Shown in pieces: positions 41,030 to 49,649 of a stretch of DNA of 64,000 bases. The position numbers and the translations under genes were made by a program. A model generated the notes under the pieces. The model ran no database searches. It was not told the origin of the DNA and saw nothing but the letters and a program-made list of their open reading frames with translations. This stretch comes from Candidatus Rokuibacteriota bacterium. GTDB lineage: Bacteria > Methylomirabilota > Methylomirabilia > Rokubacteriales > CSP1-6. Location of the stretch: NCBI GenBank assembly GCA_003220685.1, contig QHTE01000050.1, forward strand, positions 37,119-101,118, given 5' to 3'. Position 1 is the first letter of the stretch, and every line of letters begins with the position of its first letter.

Positions 41030-42147
41030 CCGCGGCGCTGACCGTCCTTCACCTGGCCGCTAATCGCTGGTGGACCGGCAGCGCCGATCCGATCATCCAC
41101 CTGGTCGCCGGTCTTCGCGCGCGCGGCCACCGCGTCTTGCTGGGGGTCATCCCGGGCGACCGGTTCGAGGCCAAGGCGAAGCAGGCGGGGCTCGAGCTGG
41201 TCGAGGGGCTCCACATGGACGCGCGCCGAGGACCGCGCGCGCTCGCGAGCGACGTGCTGCGGCTGCGGGCGCTGATTCGCGACGAGAGCGTCGACGTCGT
41301 GCACACGCATCACTCGCACGATCACTGGCTCGCCGTGCTCACCCGACCCAAGCGGGCGCAGGGGGGCCGGCCGCCGGTCGTGCGGACCTTCCACAATCTG
41401 CGATCGGTCCGGCGCGACCGGCTCGGCTCCACCCTCTATCGCCGCACCGCCGCGGTGTTCGCGGTGTCCCGGGTGATCGAGTCGCGATGCCGCGAGATCG
41501 GCATTCCGCCCGAGCGGATCTTCTGGATTCCGGGCGCGGTCGACCTGACGCGGTTCACCGCGAACGCCGACGGCACGCCGATCCGCGAGGAGTTCAAGCT
41601 CGGCGATGCGCCGGTCGTCGCGTCGGTCGCGCGGCTGGCGACCAATCGCGGCCACGAGCTCCTGCTCTCCGGCTTCCGGCTGCTGGTCAGCACGATGCCG
41701 CGCGCGCGCCTGCTGCTCATCGGAAAAGGGGAGACGCGGACGCGGCTCGAGCAGCTCGTGGGCGAGCTCGGGCTCGGCGGGCACGTGATCTTCACGGGCT
41801 ATCGCGACGCCGACCTCCCCGCGGTCCTCGCCGCCGCCGACTGCTTCGCGCTGATGGCCGCGGGCTCGGACGAATCGTGCCGCGCGGCGCTCGAGGCGAT
41901 GGCGGCCGCGCGGCCCGTCATCGCCCGGCATGTCGGCGCGCTGCCGGAGACGGTGGTCCACGGCGAGACCGGACTTCTGATCGACGACGATCGGCCGGAG
42001 AGCATCGCGCGCGCGCTGGAGACCATCCTGGGCGATCCGGGGCGCGGCCGCGCGATGGGCAGCGCGGGCCGGGCCAGCGCCGAGGAGCGGTTCAGCGCGG
42101 AGCGCTCGGTGGAGACGGTCGAGCGCGTCTATCAGGGCATCTGGTGA
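41026..42147 (+). CDS. Glycosyltransferase family 4 (first of three)
   Basis: 373-residue GT-B enzyme. N-terminal acceptor half with VLHLAANRWWTGSADP, HTHHSHDHWLAVL and RTFHNLRSVRRD. C-terminal donor half with SVARLATNRGHELLL, LLLIGKGETRTRL and the EX7E-type SDESCRAALEAMAAARPVIA. Probably adds a core sugar to LPS; donor and acceptor unknown. It is clearly related to the next gene (same layout, including LYRRTAAVFAVS against LYRRGTAFVVTV), suggesting tandem duplication. Confidence 0.88.
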   Translation: MTAALTVLHLAANRWWTGSADPIIHLVAGLRARGHRVLLGVIPGDRFEAKAKQAGLELVEGLHMDARRGPRALASDVLRLRALIRDESVDVVHTHHSHDHWLAVLTRPKRAQGGRPPVVRTFHNLRSVRRDRLGSTLYRRTAAVFAVSRVIESRCREIGIPPERIFWIPGAVDLTRFTANADGTPIREEFKLGDAPVVASVARLATNRGHELLLSGFRLLVSTMPRARLLLIGKGETRTRLEQLVGELGLGGHVIFTGYRDADLPAVLAAADCFALMAAGSDESCRAALEAMAAARPVIARHVGALPETVVHGETGLLIDDDRPESIARALETILGDPGRGRAMGSAGRASAEERFSAERSVETVERVYQGIW

Positions 42148-43268
42148 AGATCCTCCAGCTGATGTCCTGTCGCGGATGGTCGTCCGACGCCTACTGGGCG
42201 GCCCGGATGACGCGCGAGCTCGCGCGCCGCGGCCACGTGGTGACCCTCGGCTGCCGCGCGGGGACCGAGGTGCCGGTGATCGATCGCGCCCGGCGCGAGG
42301 GTGTCGAGCGGTTGACCACCTTGTCGCTGGCCGGGGGAGCGCGCCCCGTCGCCGACGGGCGCGATCTTCGCCGGCTGCGGGCGCTGATGGTCGGCGTCGA
42401 CGTGGTGCACGTCCATCGCGGCAAGGAGCACTGGCTGGCCGCCGTCGCGAACCGTCTGATCGCCACGCCGCGGCCCATCGTGCGGACGCGCCACATCGCG
42501 CAGGCGGTGAGGCCACACGCCGCGAACCGCTGGCTCTACCGGCGCGGCACGGCGTTCGTCGTGACGGTGACCGACGCTATCCGTCGCCAGTACGTCGCCG
42601 CGGGCCTCGTCGATCCGGAGCGCGTCGCCGCGCTGCCGGGCGGCGCCGACACCGAGCGCTACCGCCCACGGCCGCGCGATCCCGAGACGCACCGGCACCT
42701 GGGCGGCCACCCGGATCGTCCGCTCATCGGGATGATCGCGGGCCTGCGCGTCATGAAGGGCCACGAGATCGTCGTCGAAGCCGCCGCGCGGCTGGCCGCC
42801 CGCGGCGCGCGGCCGCACTTCGTCTTCATCGGGCGCGGGCCCATGGAGCGCGCCGTGCGCGACGCGATCGAGCGCGCCGGCCTCGGTGCCCACTTCACGC
42901 TCGCCGGATTCGTGGACGACCTGCCGGCGGCGCTCGCCGCGCTCGACGTCGTCCTCTACACGCCGCTCGAGTCCGACGGGATGTCGCGGGTGATCTTCGA
43001 GTACCTCGCGGCCGGACGGCCGCTGATCGCGGCGCGGGTCGGCGTCGTGCCCGAGGTGCTCACCGACGGCGAGCACGCGGCGCTGGTACCGGCCGGCGAC
43101 GCCCAGGCCCTCGCCCAGGCGCTGGAGCGGCTCGTGGGCGATCCGGCGGCGGCGTCCCGGCTGGGCGAGGGCGGACGCCGGCTCGTCGACGCGCGGTACT
43201 CCGGAGCCCGCGTCGCGGCCGCGCTCGAAGCGCGCTACGCGAGCCTCGTGACCGCCGGGGCCGCGTGA
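42144..43268 (+). CDS. Glycosyltransferase family 4 (second of three)
   Basis: 374-residue GT4 protein with GTGA overlaps on both sides. It has ILQLMSCRGWSSDAYWAARM, HVHRGKEHWLAAV, RTRHIAQAVRP, AGLRVMKGHEIVVEAAARL, FIGRGPMERAV, and MSRVIFEYLAAGRPLIAARVG at the donor site, where the first Glu of EX7E appears replaced in the ESDGMSRVIFE context. A likely LPS-core or related envelope glycan transferase. Confidence 0.87.
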   Translation: MKILQLMSCRGWSSDAYWAARMTRELARRGHVVTLGCRAGTEVPVIDRARREGVERLTTLSLAGGARPVADGRDLRRLRALMVGVDVVHVHRGKEHWLAAVANRLIATPRPIVRTRHIAQAVRPHAANRWLYRRGTAFVVTVTDAIRRQYVAAGLVDPERVAALPGGADTERYRPRPRDPETHRHLGGHPDRPLIGMIAGLRVMKGHEIVVEAAARLAARGARPHFVFIGRGPMERAVRDAIERAGLGAHFTLAGFVDDLPAALAALDVVLYTPLESDGMSRVIFEYLAAGRPLIAARVGVVPEVLTDGEHAALVPAGDAQALAQALERLVGDPAAASRLGEGGRRLVDARYSGARVAAALEARYASLVTAGAA

Positions 43269-44428
43269 AGGTCTCGGTCCTCGCTGCCGACCTGTCGGAC
43301 AACGCGACAGGCCGCGCGGACCTGCTCGCCCGTCTCTTGTCCACGCGCTACGAGGTCGAGGTGATCGGGCCCCGCTTCGGCACCGAGGTCTGGATGCCCG
43401 CGCGCGGCGGGGCGATCGCGCAGCGCAGCGTGAGAGCCGGCCGCTATCCCGGGTTCGCGCGCCGCATTCCGGCGCTGCTCGAGCTCGTCGACGGCGACGT
43501 GCTCGTCGCATCCAAGCCGCGCCCGACGAGCTTCGGCCTCGGGCTCCTCGCCCGAGCTCGGCGCCGGCGGCCTCTGGTGCTCGACATCGATGACTGGGAG
43601 GTCGGCTTCTTCGCCCGATCCGGCGTGTGGGGAGGCATCGGGCGCGCGCTCAACTTCGCCAACCCGAACGGGCTTCCGTGGACCTGGCTGGCCGAGAAGC
43701 TCGTCCCCCGCGCGGACGCGGTCACGGTGGCCTCGCGCTTCCTGGAGCGCCGCTTCGGCGGAACGCTCCTGCCGCACGTGCGCGACACCGACGCCTGGGA
43801 TCCCGCCCGGTACGATCGCGCCGCTGCGCGCGCGCGGCTGGGAGCGGGCGACAGCAAGGTCGTCATGTTTCTCGGTACGCCGCGCGGCCACAAGGGAGTC
43901 GACGACCTGGTCGAAGCGGTCGGTGCGCTCGGGCCCGGCGTCGTCCTTACGCTCGTCGGCGTCGACTCGGCCAGGAGCGGTGCGCCGCGGTGGGCGGCGC
44001 GCTCGCACGTGCGGATGATCGGCGAGATCCCGTTCGACGACGTGCCGCACTATCTCGTCGCCGCCGATCTCGTCGCCGTGCCCCAGCGCGCGACCAGCGA
44101 CACGGTCGGGCAGGTGCCAGCAAAGCTCTTCGACGCGATGGCGCTCGGGCGCCCCATCGTCTCGACGTCGGTCTCGATGATTCCCGAGATCCTGGAGGGC
44201 TGCGGCGTCGTGGTCGCGCCCGGCGACGTGTTCGCGCTCGCCGCCGCCATCAGGCGCCTGCTCGACCACCCGGACGAAGCCGCGGCGCTCGGCCGCCGCG
44301 CGCGCGAGCGCTGCGAAGCCCGCTACAGCTTCCGCGTCGCCCGCGCCACCCTGTTCCCGCTGCTCGACAAGCTGACCCGGGCCGACGCAACGAACTCCAG
44401 CCGGGGCTCGTCGGCGACGACGCGATGA
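43265..44428 (+). CDS. Glycosyltransferase family 4 (third of three)
   Basis: 387-residue GT-B protein beginning VKVSVLAADLSDNATGRADLLA. VLDIDDWEVGFFARSG lies in the acceptor half. VMFLGTPRGHKGVDDLVEAV and DTVGQVPAKLFDAMALGRPIVSTSV, with IPEILEGCGVVVAPGD, are in the donor half. The last 15 or so residues (ADATNSSRGSSATTR) are low in complexity and are encoded by DNA resembling the repeat cluster that follows, so the natural stop may have been displaced by repeat insertion. Confidence 0.85.
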   Translation: MKVSVLAADLSDNATGRADLLARLLSTRYEVEVIGPRFGTEVWMPARGGAIAQRSVRAGRYPGFARRIPALLELVDGDVLVASKPRPTSFGLGLLARARRRRPLVLDIDDWEVGFFARSGVWGGIGRALNFANPNGLPWTWLAEKLVPRADAVTVASRFLERRFGGTLLPHVRDTDAWDPARYDRAAARARLGAGDSKVVMFLGTPRGHKGVDDLVEAVGALGPGVVLTLVGVDSARSGAPRWAARSHVRMIGEIPFDDVPHYLVAADLVAVPQRATSDTVGQVPAKLFDAMALGRPIVSTSVSMIPEILEGCGVVVAPGDVFALAAAIRRLLDHPDEAAALGRRARERCEARYSFRVARATLFPLLDKLTRADATNSSRGSSATTR

Positions 44429-44669
44429 CATCACCGTACGGAGCCGGGTCGCGCCTAGCTCAGCCCACGGTGGCATCGGACAAACCAATGAACGCCAACC
44501 GGGGCTCGCGGACCGCGCCGCAATGAACATCACCGTGCGGAGCCGGCTGGCGTCAATCTCAGCCCACCCTCGGTCCAAGCCGGCCTCACGGACCCCGCGA
44601 CAACGGAGCCGGCTGGGGTCAATCTCAGCCCACCCTCGGTCCAAGCCGGCCTCACGGACCCCGCTACAA
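44387..44669. repeat. Cluster of degenerate and tandem repeat units
   Basis: Two near-identical 66-bp direct repeats, 44538-44603 and 44604-44669, differ at only two positions. Each starts CGGAGCCGGCTGG and ends ACGGACCCCGC(G/T)ACAA. Upstream, a 99-bp more degenerate unit (44429-44527) shares CATCACCGT, CGGAGCCGG, CTCAGCCCAC and GCGGACCGCGCCGCAATGA. A further piece overlaps the end of the preceding gene from about 44387. The last unit overlaps the A of the next start codon. No gene is supported in 44429-44668. Confidence 0.88.
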
Positions 44670-45778
44670 TGAAGCTCCTGATCATCGCGCGCCCGTTCGT
44701 CTTCCACGGGGGCGTCGAGCGCGCGACGGCGGGCCTGGTCGGGGCGCTCGTCGAGCACGGGTACGACGTCCACCACTTGAGCCCGCGCGGCCAGGCGCCG
44801 ATGCGCGGCGTGACCCTCCACCCGTTGACCTTGCCGCCGCTGCCGCCGGCGGCGCGCGTGCTGGCGCTCGCCGCCAGCGCGCGGCGGGCGGTCGCGGGCA
44901 CCAGCTGGGACGTGGTGCAGAGCCACGAGCGCACACTCTGTCAGCACGTGTACCGCGCAGGCGAGGGGTGCCATCGGGCCTACCTCGCGAGCGACGCCAG
45001 GCCGCGGGCCCGCGGCCTCTATCACCGGATCGTGCTGGCGCTCGAGCGCCGGGTCTTCGCGCGCACGCCGCGCGTCGTCGCGATCGCCGAGGTCGGGCGG
45101 CGCGAGATCGCGGCGCTCTACGGCGTGGCGCCGAGCCGGCTGTCCGTGGTCTACAACGGCGTCGACCTCGAGCGTTTTCATCCGCGCAATCGCGCGCGAG
45201 CGCGCGGGCCCGCGCGGAGCGAGGCCGGCATTCCGTCGGGCGCGTTCACCGCGCTATTCGTGGGCAGCGGCTTTGCGCGCAAGGGGCTCGCGACTGCCAT
45301 CGAGGGGTTCGCGGCGTTCGCGGATCGGCAGAGCCGGCTGGTCGTGCTCGGCAAGGGCGACCCGAGTGAGTACCGCGCTCTCGCCTCGCGGCTCGCCGTC
45401 GGCGAGCGCGTCGTATGGCTCGGCGCGCGCGACGATCCCGAGCGCTGGTACGCGGCTGCCGACATCGTTGTGCTGCCGAGCCGGTACGAGCCGTTCGGCA
45501 ACGTCCACCTGGAGGCGCTCGCGGCGGGACTGCCCGTCGTGGCGAGCGCCCGCGCCGGCGGCGCCGAGGTGATCGCCGACGGGATCAACGGGTCGATCGT
45601 GAAGCCGACCGACGCGCGTGCGCTGGCCGGGGCACTCGACCGATTTCGCGAGCGGCCGTCGGCCGACGTCACAGAGGCGGCGCGGCGGTCGGCCGAGCCC
45701 TACACGTACGCGGCCCAGGTCGACGGGTTCGCCCAGATCTATAGCGGTGTTACGCACGCAAGATGCGATTTTCCTTGA
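44669..45778 (+). CDS. WaaG-like LPS core glucosyltransferase (GT4)
   Basis: 369 residues. IIARPFVFHGGVERATAGLV at the start, ALERRVFARTPRVVAIAEVGRREI, VVYNGVDLERFHP, FVGSGFARKGLATAIEGFA, and PSRYEPFGNVHLEALAAGLPVV all resemble WaaG, which glucosylates inner-core heptose. The donor is inferred. Its ATG is formed at the junction with the 66-bp repeat, and there is no Shine-Dalgarno. The 3' end is AT-richer and holds the -35 of the gmhB promoter candidate. Confidence 0.87.
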   Translation: MKLLIIARPFVFHGGVERATAGLVGALVEHGYDVHHLSPRGQAPMRGVTLHPLTLPPLPPAARVLALAASARRAVAGTSWDVVQSHERTLCQHVYRAGEGCHRAYLASDARPRARGLYHRIVLALERRVFARTPRVVAIAEVGRREIAALYGVAPSRLSVVYNGVDLERFHPRNRARARGPARSEAGIPSGAFTALFVGSGFARKGLATAIEGFAAFADRQSRLVVLGKGDPSEYRALASRLAVGERVVWLGARDDPERWYAAADIVVLPSRYEPFGNVHLEALAAGLPVVASARAGGAEVIADGINGSIVKPTDARALAGALDRFRERPSADVTEAARRSAEPYTYAAQVDGFAQIYSGVTHARCDFP

Positions 45779-45804
45779 GAAATCCGGCCCAACTAGCTTA
45801 GACT
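45775..45804 (+). promoter_or_regulatory. Candidate sigma-70 promoter of gmhB-hldA-hldC
   Basis: TTGAGA (45775-45780), an 18-base spacer, and TAGACT (45799-45804). The gmhB GTG is 7 bases downstream, so the transcript would be leaderless. Local base composition is noticeably AT-richer than the surroundings. Confidence 0.5.
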
Positions 45805-45811
45805 TTCGAAC

Positions 45812-46393
45812 GTGGCTCCCAGGCCCGCGGTCTTCATGGATCGTGACGGGACGCTCACCGAGGAAGTGGGGTACGTCAACCATCCAGGCCGACTCCGGCT
45901 CCTCCCGCGGTCGGCGGCGGCGGTGCGCCGTCTCAACACCGCCGGCATCGCTGTCGTCGTCGTCACGAATCAGGCGGGGATCGCGCGCGGCTACTTCTCG
46001 CCCGACGTCCTCGCCGCCGTGAACGACGCGATGGTGGCTCAGCTCAAGGACGCGGGCGCGCACCTGGACGGCGTCTACGTGTGCCCGCATCATCCGACCG
46101 AGGGCGAGCCGCCGTATCGCATGGTGTGTGATTGCCGCAAGCCCAAGCCCGGCCTCTTGCTTCGCGCGAGCGCCGATCTGGGACTCGACCTCGGACGCTC
46201 GACGCTCGTCGGCGACAAGGGCTCCGATCTCGTCGCCGCTCGCGCGGTGCGCGCGCGCACGGTCCTCGTGCTGACCGGCTACGGTCTCGGCGAGTGGGAG
46301 TACCGGCGAAGCGCGTTGCCGGTGCAGCCGGACCACGTGGCCGACGATCTGCTCGCCGCGGCCGACTGGGTGATCGAGGGGCTCTCGCGATGA
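45812..46393 (+). CDS. gmhB: D-glycero-D-manno-heptose 1,7-bisphosphate 7-phosphatase
   Basis: 193-residue HAD phosphatase. Nucleophile motif FMDRDGTLTEEVGY (Asp10, Asp12), TNQAGIARG, the GmhB zinc cluster (Cys91, His93, Cys106, Cys108 within CPHHP and CDCRKP), and LVGDKGSDLVAA. It removes the 7-phosphate in ADP-heptose synthesis. The hldA/hldC genes follow directly. GTG start without a Shine-Dalgarno. Confidence 0.94.
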   Translation: MAPRPAVFMDRDGTLTEEVGYVNHPGRLRLLPRSAAAVRRLNTAGIAVVVVTNQAGIARGYFSPDVLAAVNDAMVAQLKDAGAHLDGVYVCPHHPTEGEPPYRMVCDCRKPKPGLLLRASADLGLDLGRSTLVGDKGSDLVAARAVRARTVLVLTGYGLGEWEYRRSALPVQPDHVADDLLAAADWVIEGLSR

Positions 46394-47397
46394 ACACGGC
46401 CGAGAAGGCCATGCGTGCCGCCATCGATGCCTTCCCCCGGCGCGACGTCGTGGTCGTCGGCGACCTGATCCTCGACGAGTATCTCTTCGGCAAGCCGGCC
46501 CGAATCTCGCGAGAAGCTCCCGTGCTCATCCTGCGCTTCGCCGAGCGGCAGGTGTTCCTCGGCGGCGCTGCGAACGCTGCGCACAACGCCCACGCGCTCG
46601 GCGCGCGGGTCACGCCGATCGGCGCGATCGGACCAGACGGCGCGGGCGACGAGCTCGTGGCGCTCTTCCGCGCCGCCGGAATCGCCACCGACGGGATCGT
46701 GACCGAGACCGATCGCGCCACCCCGGTCAAGACGCGGATCATGGCGGGCGGCTACCAGGCGACGCGCCAGCAAGTGGTGCGCCTGGACCGCGAGCCGGCG
46801 GGCGAGCCGCAGCCCACGACCGAGGACGCGCTGCTAGAGCGGCTCAGCGCGCTCGGCGCGCGCGCCCACGCAATCGTGATCTCCGACTACGGGTACGGCA
46901 CCGTCACGCCGCGGATCTTCGAGCAGGTGAAGACGATCGCGCGGCGGGTCGGCGCGGTCGTCAGCGTGGACAGCCGCTACCAGATGCCACGGTTCACCGG
47001 CGTCACGGCCGCCACGCCCAACGAGGCCGAGCTCGAGCAGCTCGCCGGCGTGCCCGCCGACGACGAGCGGACGGTCGAGAAGGCCGGCCGCCAGGTGCTC
47101 GAGCGACTCGACGCGCGCTTGCTCCTCGTCACGCGCGGCAGCCGGGGCATGGCCCTGCTCGAGCGCGACGGGGCGACGACGTTCATCCCGATCCACGGCA
47201 CCGACGAGATCGCCGACGTCACCGGCGCGGGCGACACGGTGATCAGCACGTTCACCCTGGCCCTGGCGAGCGGGGCGACCCCGCTGCAGGCGGCGACCCT
47301 GGCCAACGTCGCGGGCGGCGTCGTCGTCATGAAGCGCGGCACCGCGACCGTCGCGCCGTCGGAGCTCAGGCAGGCGATCTCGCCGCATGACTCTTGA
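46390..47397 (+). CDS. hldA: D-glycero-beta-D-manno-heptose-7-phosphate kinase (RfaE domain I)
   Basis: 335-residue PfkB-family kinase: [17 protein letters not shown] at the start, [26 protein letters not shown], and the C-terminal anion hole [17 protein letters not shown]. This is the kinase half of HldE as a separate protein, with the nucleotidyltransferase half encoded next with an 11-base overlap. Confidence 0.94.
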   Translation: MNTAEKAMRAAIDAFPRRDVVVVGDLILDEYLFGKPARISREAPVLILRFAERQVFLGGAANAAHNAHALGARVTPIGAIGPDGAGDELVALFRAAGIATDGIVTETDRATPVKTRIMAGGYQATRQQVVRLDREPAGEPQPTTEDALLERLSALGARAHAIVISDYGYGTVTPRIFEQVKTIARRVGAVVSVDSRYQMPRFTGVTAATPNEAELEQLAGVPADDERTVEKAGRQVLERLDARLLLVTRGSRGMALLERDGATTFIPIHGTDEIADVTGAGDTVISTFTLALASGATPLQAATLANVAGGVVVMKRGTATVAPSELRQAISPHDS

Positions 47398-47851
47398 CGA
47401 GGCCGTCGCGCTGGCCGATCGGCTCCGGGCCGAGCGAAAGCGCATCGTGCTGGCGAACGGCTGCTTCGATCTCCTCCACGTGGGCCACGTCCGCTACCTG
47501 CGCGCCGCCCGCGGGCTCGGCGACGTCCTCTTCGTGGGGATCAACTCGGACGCGGCGGTGGCGCGGCTCAAGGGCGAGGGGCGGCCGCTGATGCCGGCAG
47601 CCGAGCGCGCCGAGATTTTGTTGTCGCTCCGGGAGGTCGACCACGTCGTCGTCTTCGAGGAGGACACCGCCGACCGGCTGATCGCGTCCCTGCGGCCCGA
47701 CGTGCACGCGAAGGGCATGGACTACCGGCCCGGCACGGTGCCGGAAGAAGCGACCGTGCGATCGATCGGCGGGCGCGTCGCATTCGTGGGCGACCCCAAG
47801 GACCACTCGACCCGCGACCTGATCGGGCGGATCGTCGAGCGGTTTCGATGA
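47387..47851 (+). CDS. hldC: D-glycero-beta-D-manno-heptose-1-phosphate adenylyltransferase (RfaE domain II)
   Basis: 154-residue nucleotidyltransferase with [17 protein letters not shown] (HxGH at 31-34), [14 protein letters not shown] and [13 protein letters not shown]. It makes ADP-heptose from heptose 1-phosphate. Separate from the kinase, as in the split HldA/HldC system. gmhA and hldD are not in the window. Confidence 0.94.
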   Translation: MTLDEAVALADRLRAERKRIVLANGCFDLLHVGHVRYLRAARGLGDVLFVGINSDAAVARLKGEGRPLMPAAERAEILLSLREVDHVVVFEEDTADRLIASLRPDVHAKGMDYRPGTVPEEATVRSIGGRVAFVGDPKDHSTRDLIGRIVERFR

Positions 47852-48891
47852 ACATCGCGCTCGTCAAGCTCTCCTCGATCGGCGACGTCGTGCACGCGCT
47901 GCCGGTCGCCGCGGCGCTGCACGCGGCGTTTCCGCAGGCACGCCTGGCGTGGATCGTCGAGCGCCGGGAGGCCGCGGTGCTGCGCGGCAATCCCGCGCTG
48001 AGCGAGATCGTGCCGGTCGACACCCGCGGCTGGCGACGCGCCCGCGCGCCGCTGGCCGTCGCGGAGACGACCGGCGCGCTGGTGGCGCTCGGCCGCCATC
48101 TGCGCGCGGCGCGCTTGGACGTGGCGATCGACCTGCAGGGATTGGTCAAGAGCGGCGTGATCACGGCCGCGACCGGCGCGCCGCTCCGGATCGGCTTCAC
48201 CGCGGCGCACTGTCGAGAGCGCCTGAACGTCCTGTTCACCAACCGGCGCGTGGCCCCGCCGCCGGCGGCGCGCCACGTCGTCGACCGTTACCTCTCGCTC
48301 GTCGAGCCGCTCGGCGTGCGCGCCCGCGCGGTCGAGTTCGCGCTGCCGACCGGCACGGCGGAGGAGAGGCGCCTCGACGAGTTTCTGATGGGCGCCGGCC
48401 TCAAGCCGCGCGACCGCCTGGTCGTGCTCAACCCCGGCGCGGGCCGGCCCGACAAGCGGTGGCCGATCGAGAGCTTCCGCGCCCTGACGCGGCGGCTCGC
48501 CGACGAGGCGGGGGCCGCGGTCCTCGTCATCTGGGGACCCAACGAGCTCGCCGACGCGCGCGCGATCGTCGATCACGAGCCGCCGGGCCGCGCGATCCTC
48601 GCGCCGCCGACGAACCTCGACGAGCTGCTGGCGGTCCTCCGGCGCGCGAGCGTGATCGTCGCCGCCGACACGGGCCCGCTGCACCTCGCCGCCGCGCTCG
48701 GCACGCGGTGCGTGGGGCTCTACGGCCCGACCGCAGCCGAGCGCAACGGGCCCTACGGGCGCGGGCACCGCGCGCTCCAGAGCCCGGACCGCACGATGGC
48801 GTCGCTCGGCGTCGATGCCGTGCTCCGGGCGGTCAGCGAGCTTCTCGACGGCGCGGCCCCCGACCAGGCGAGCCAGGGGAGCGCCCCGTGA
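47848..48891 (+). CDS. waaC: LPS heptosyltransferase I (GT9)
   Basis: 347-residue GT9 enzyme beginning [21 protein letters not shown], the WaaC signature. It continues with [59 protein letters not shown] and [12 protein letters not shown]. It adds the first heptose to Kdo2-lipid A. Directly after the ADP-heptose genes. Confidence 0.93.
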   Translation: MNIALVKLSSIGDVVHALPVAAALHAAFPQARLAWIVERREAAVLRGNPALSEIVPVDTRGWRRARAPLAVAETTGALVALGRHLRAARLDVAIDLQGLVKSGVITAATGAPLRIGFTAAHCRERLNVLFTNRRVAPPPAARHVVDRYLSLVEPLGVRARAVEFALPTGTAEERRLDEFLMGAGLKPRDRLVVLNPGAGRPDKRWPIESFRALTRRLADEAGAAVLVIWGPNELADARAIVDHEPPGRAILAPPTNLDELLAVLRRASVIVAADTGPLHLAAALGTRCVGLYGPTAAERNGPYGRGHRALQSPDRTMASLGVDAVLRAVSELLDGAAPDQASQGSAP

Positions 48892-49649
48892 GCCGCCGGA
48901 GACTCTCGGTGGTCGTGGTCACCTCGAACGAGGAGGAGCGGCTTCGCGCGTGCCTGGAGAGCGTGGCCTGGGCCGACGAGGTGGTCGTCGTCGACGCCCT
49001 GTCGCACGACAAGACCGTGCAGATCGCGCGGGAGTTCACGGACCGCGTGATCGTGCGGCCCTGGCCCGGCTTCGCCGCGCAGAAGAACTTCGGCCTCGCC
49101 GAGGCGGGCGGCGACTGGATCCTCTCGCTCGACGCCGACGAGCAGGTGTCGCCCGAGCTGCGTGAAGAGATCCTCTGCGTGCTGGCCGCCGATGGGCCGG
49201 ACGACGGCTATCGCGTGCCGCGGCGCAACCTCTTCGGCGGCCGGTGGGTCCGGCACGGCGGGCTCTGGCCCGACTGGCAGCTCCGACTCTTCCGGCGCGG
49301 CCGCGGGCGGTTCGTCGACCGCGCCGTTCACGAGTCGGTCGAGGTGACGGGCACGGTCGGCCGCTGTCGGGGGGCGCTCGTGCATCGGAGCTATCGCGAC
49401 GTGGCCGACTTCCTCGCGCGCGCCGATCGCTACGCGACCCTGGCGGCCGACGAGTGGGTCAAGAGCGGCCGGCGAGTGCGGGCGAGCGACTTCGTCCTGC
49501 GCCCGGCGGGCCGCTTCCTGTCCATGTATATCCTCAAGCTCGGGTGCCTCGACGGCGTGCGGGGCCTTCTACTGGCGTGTCTCTACGCGTACTATGTGTT
49601 CATCCGCTCCGTGAAGGCGTGGGAGTGCCAGGGAGAATCGAGACGGTGA
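48888..49649 (+). CDS. WaaE-like family 2 glycosyltransferase
   Basis: 253 residues of the WaaE/KdtX type. SVVVVTSNEEERLRACLESV, then ADEVVVVDALSHDKTV, AQKNFGLAEAGGDWILSLDADE (DxD) and RRNLFGGRWVRHGGLWPDWQ. WaaE proteins are beta-glucosyltransferases of the LPS inner core. The C-terminal hydrophobic helix (FLSMYILKLGCLDG onward) may associate with the membrane. Coupled to waaC and trpS by GTGA overlaps. Confidence 0.9.
   Translation: MSRRRLSVVVVTSNEEERLRACLESVAWADEVVVVDALSHDKTVQIAREFTDRVIVRPWPGFAAQKNFGLAEAGGDWILSLDADEQVSPELREEILCVLAADGPDDGYRVPRRNLFGGRWVRHGGLWPDWQLRLFRRGRGRFVDRAVHESVEVTGTVGRCRGALVHRSYRDVADFLARADRYATLAADEWVKSGRRVRASDFVLRPAGRFLSMYILKLGCLDGVRGLLLACLYAYYVFIRSVKAWECQGESRR

Noticed and set aside
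44429-44668. CRISPR-like array
   Set aside because: Units are directly tandem with no unique spacers and degenerate irregularly.
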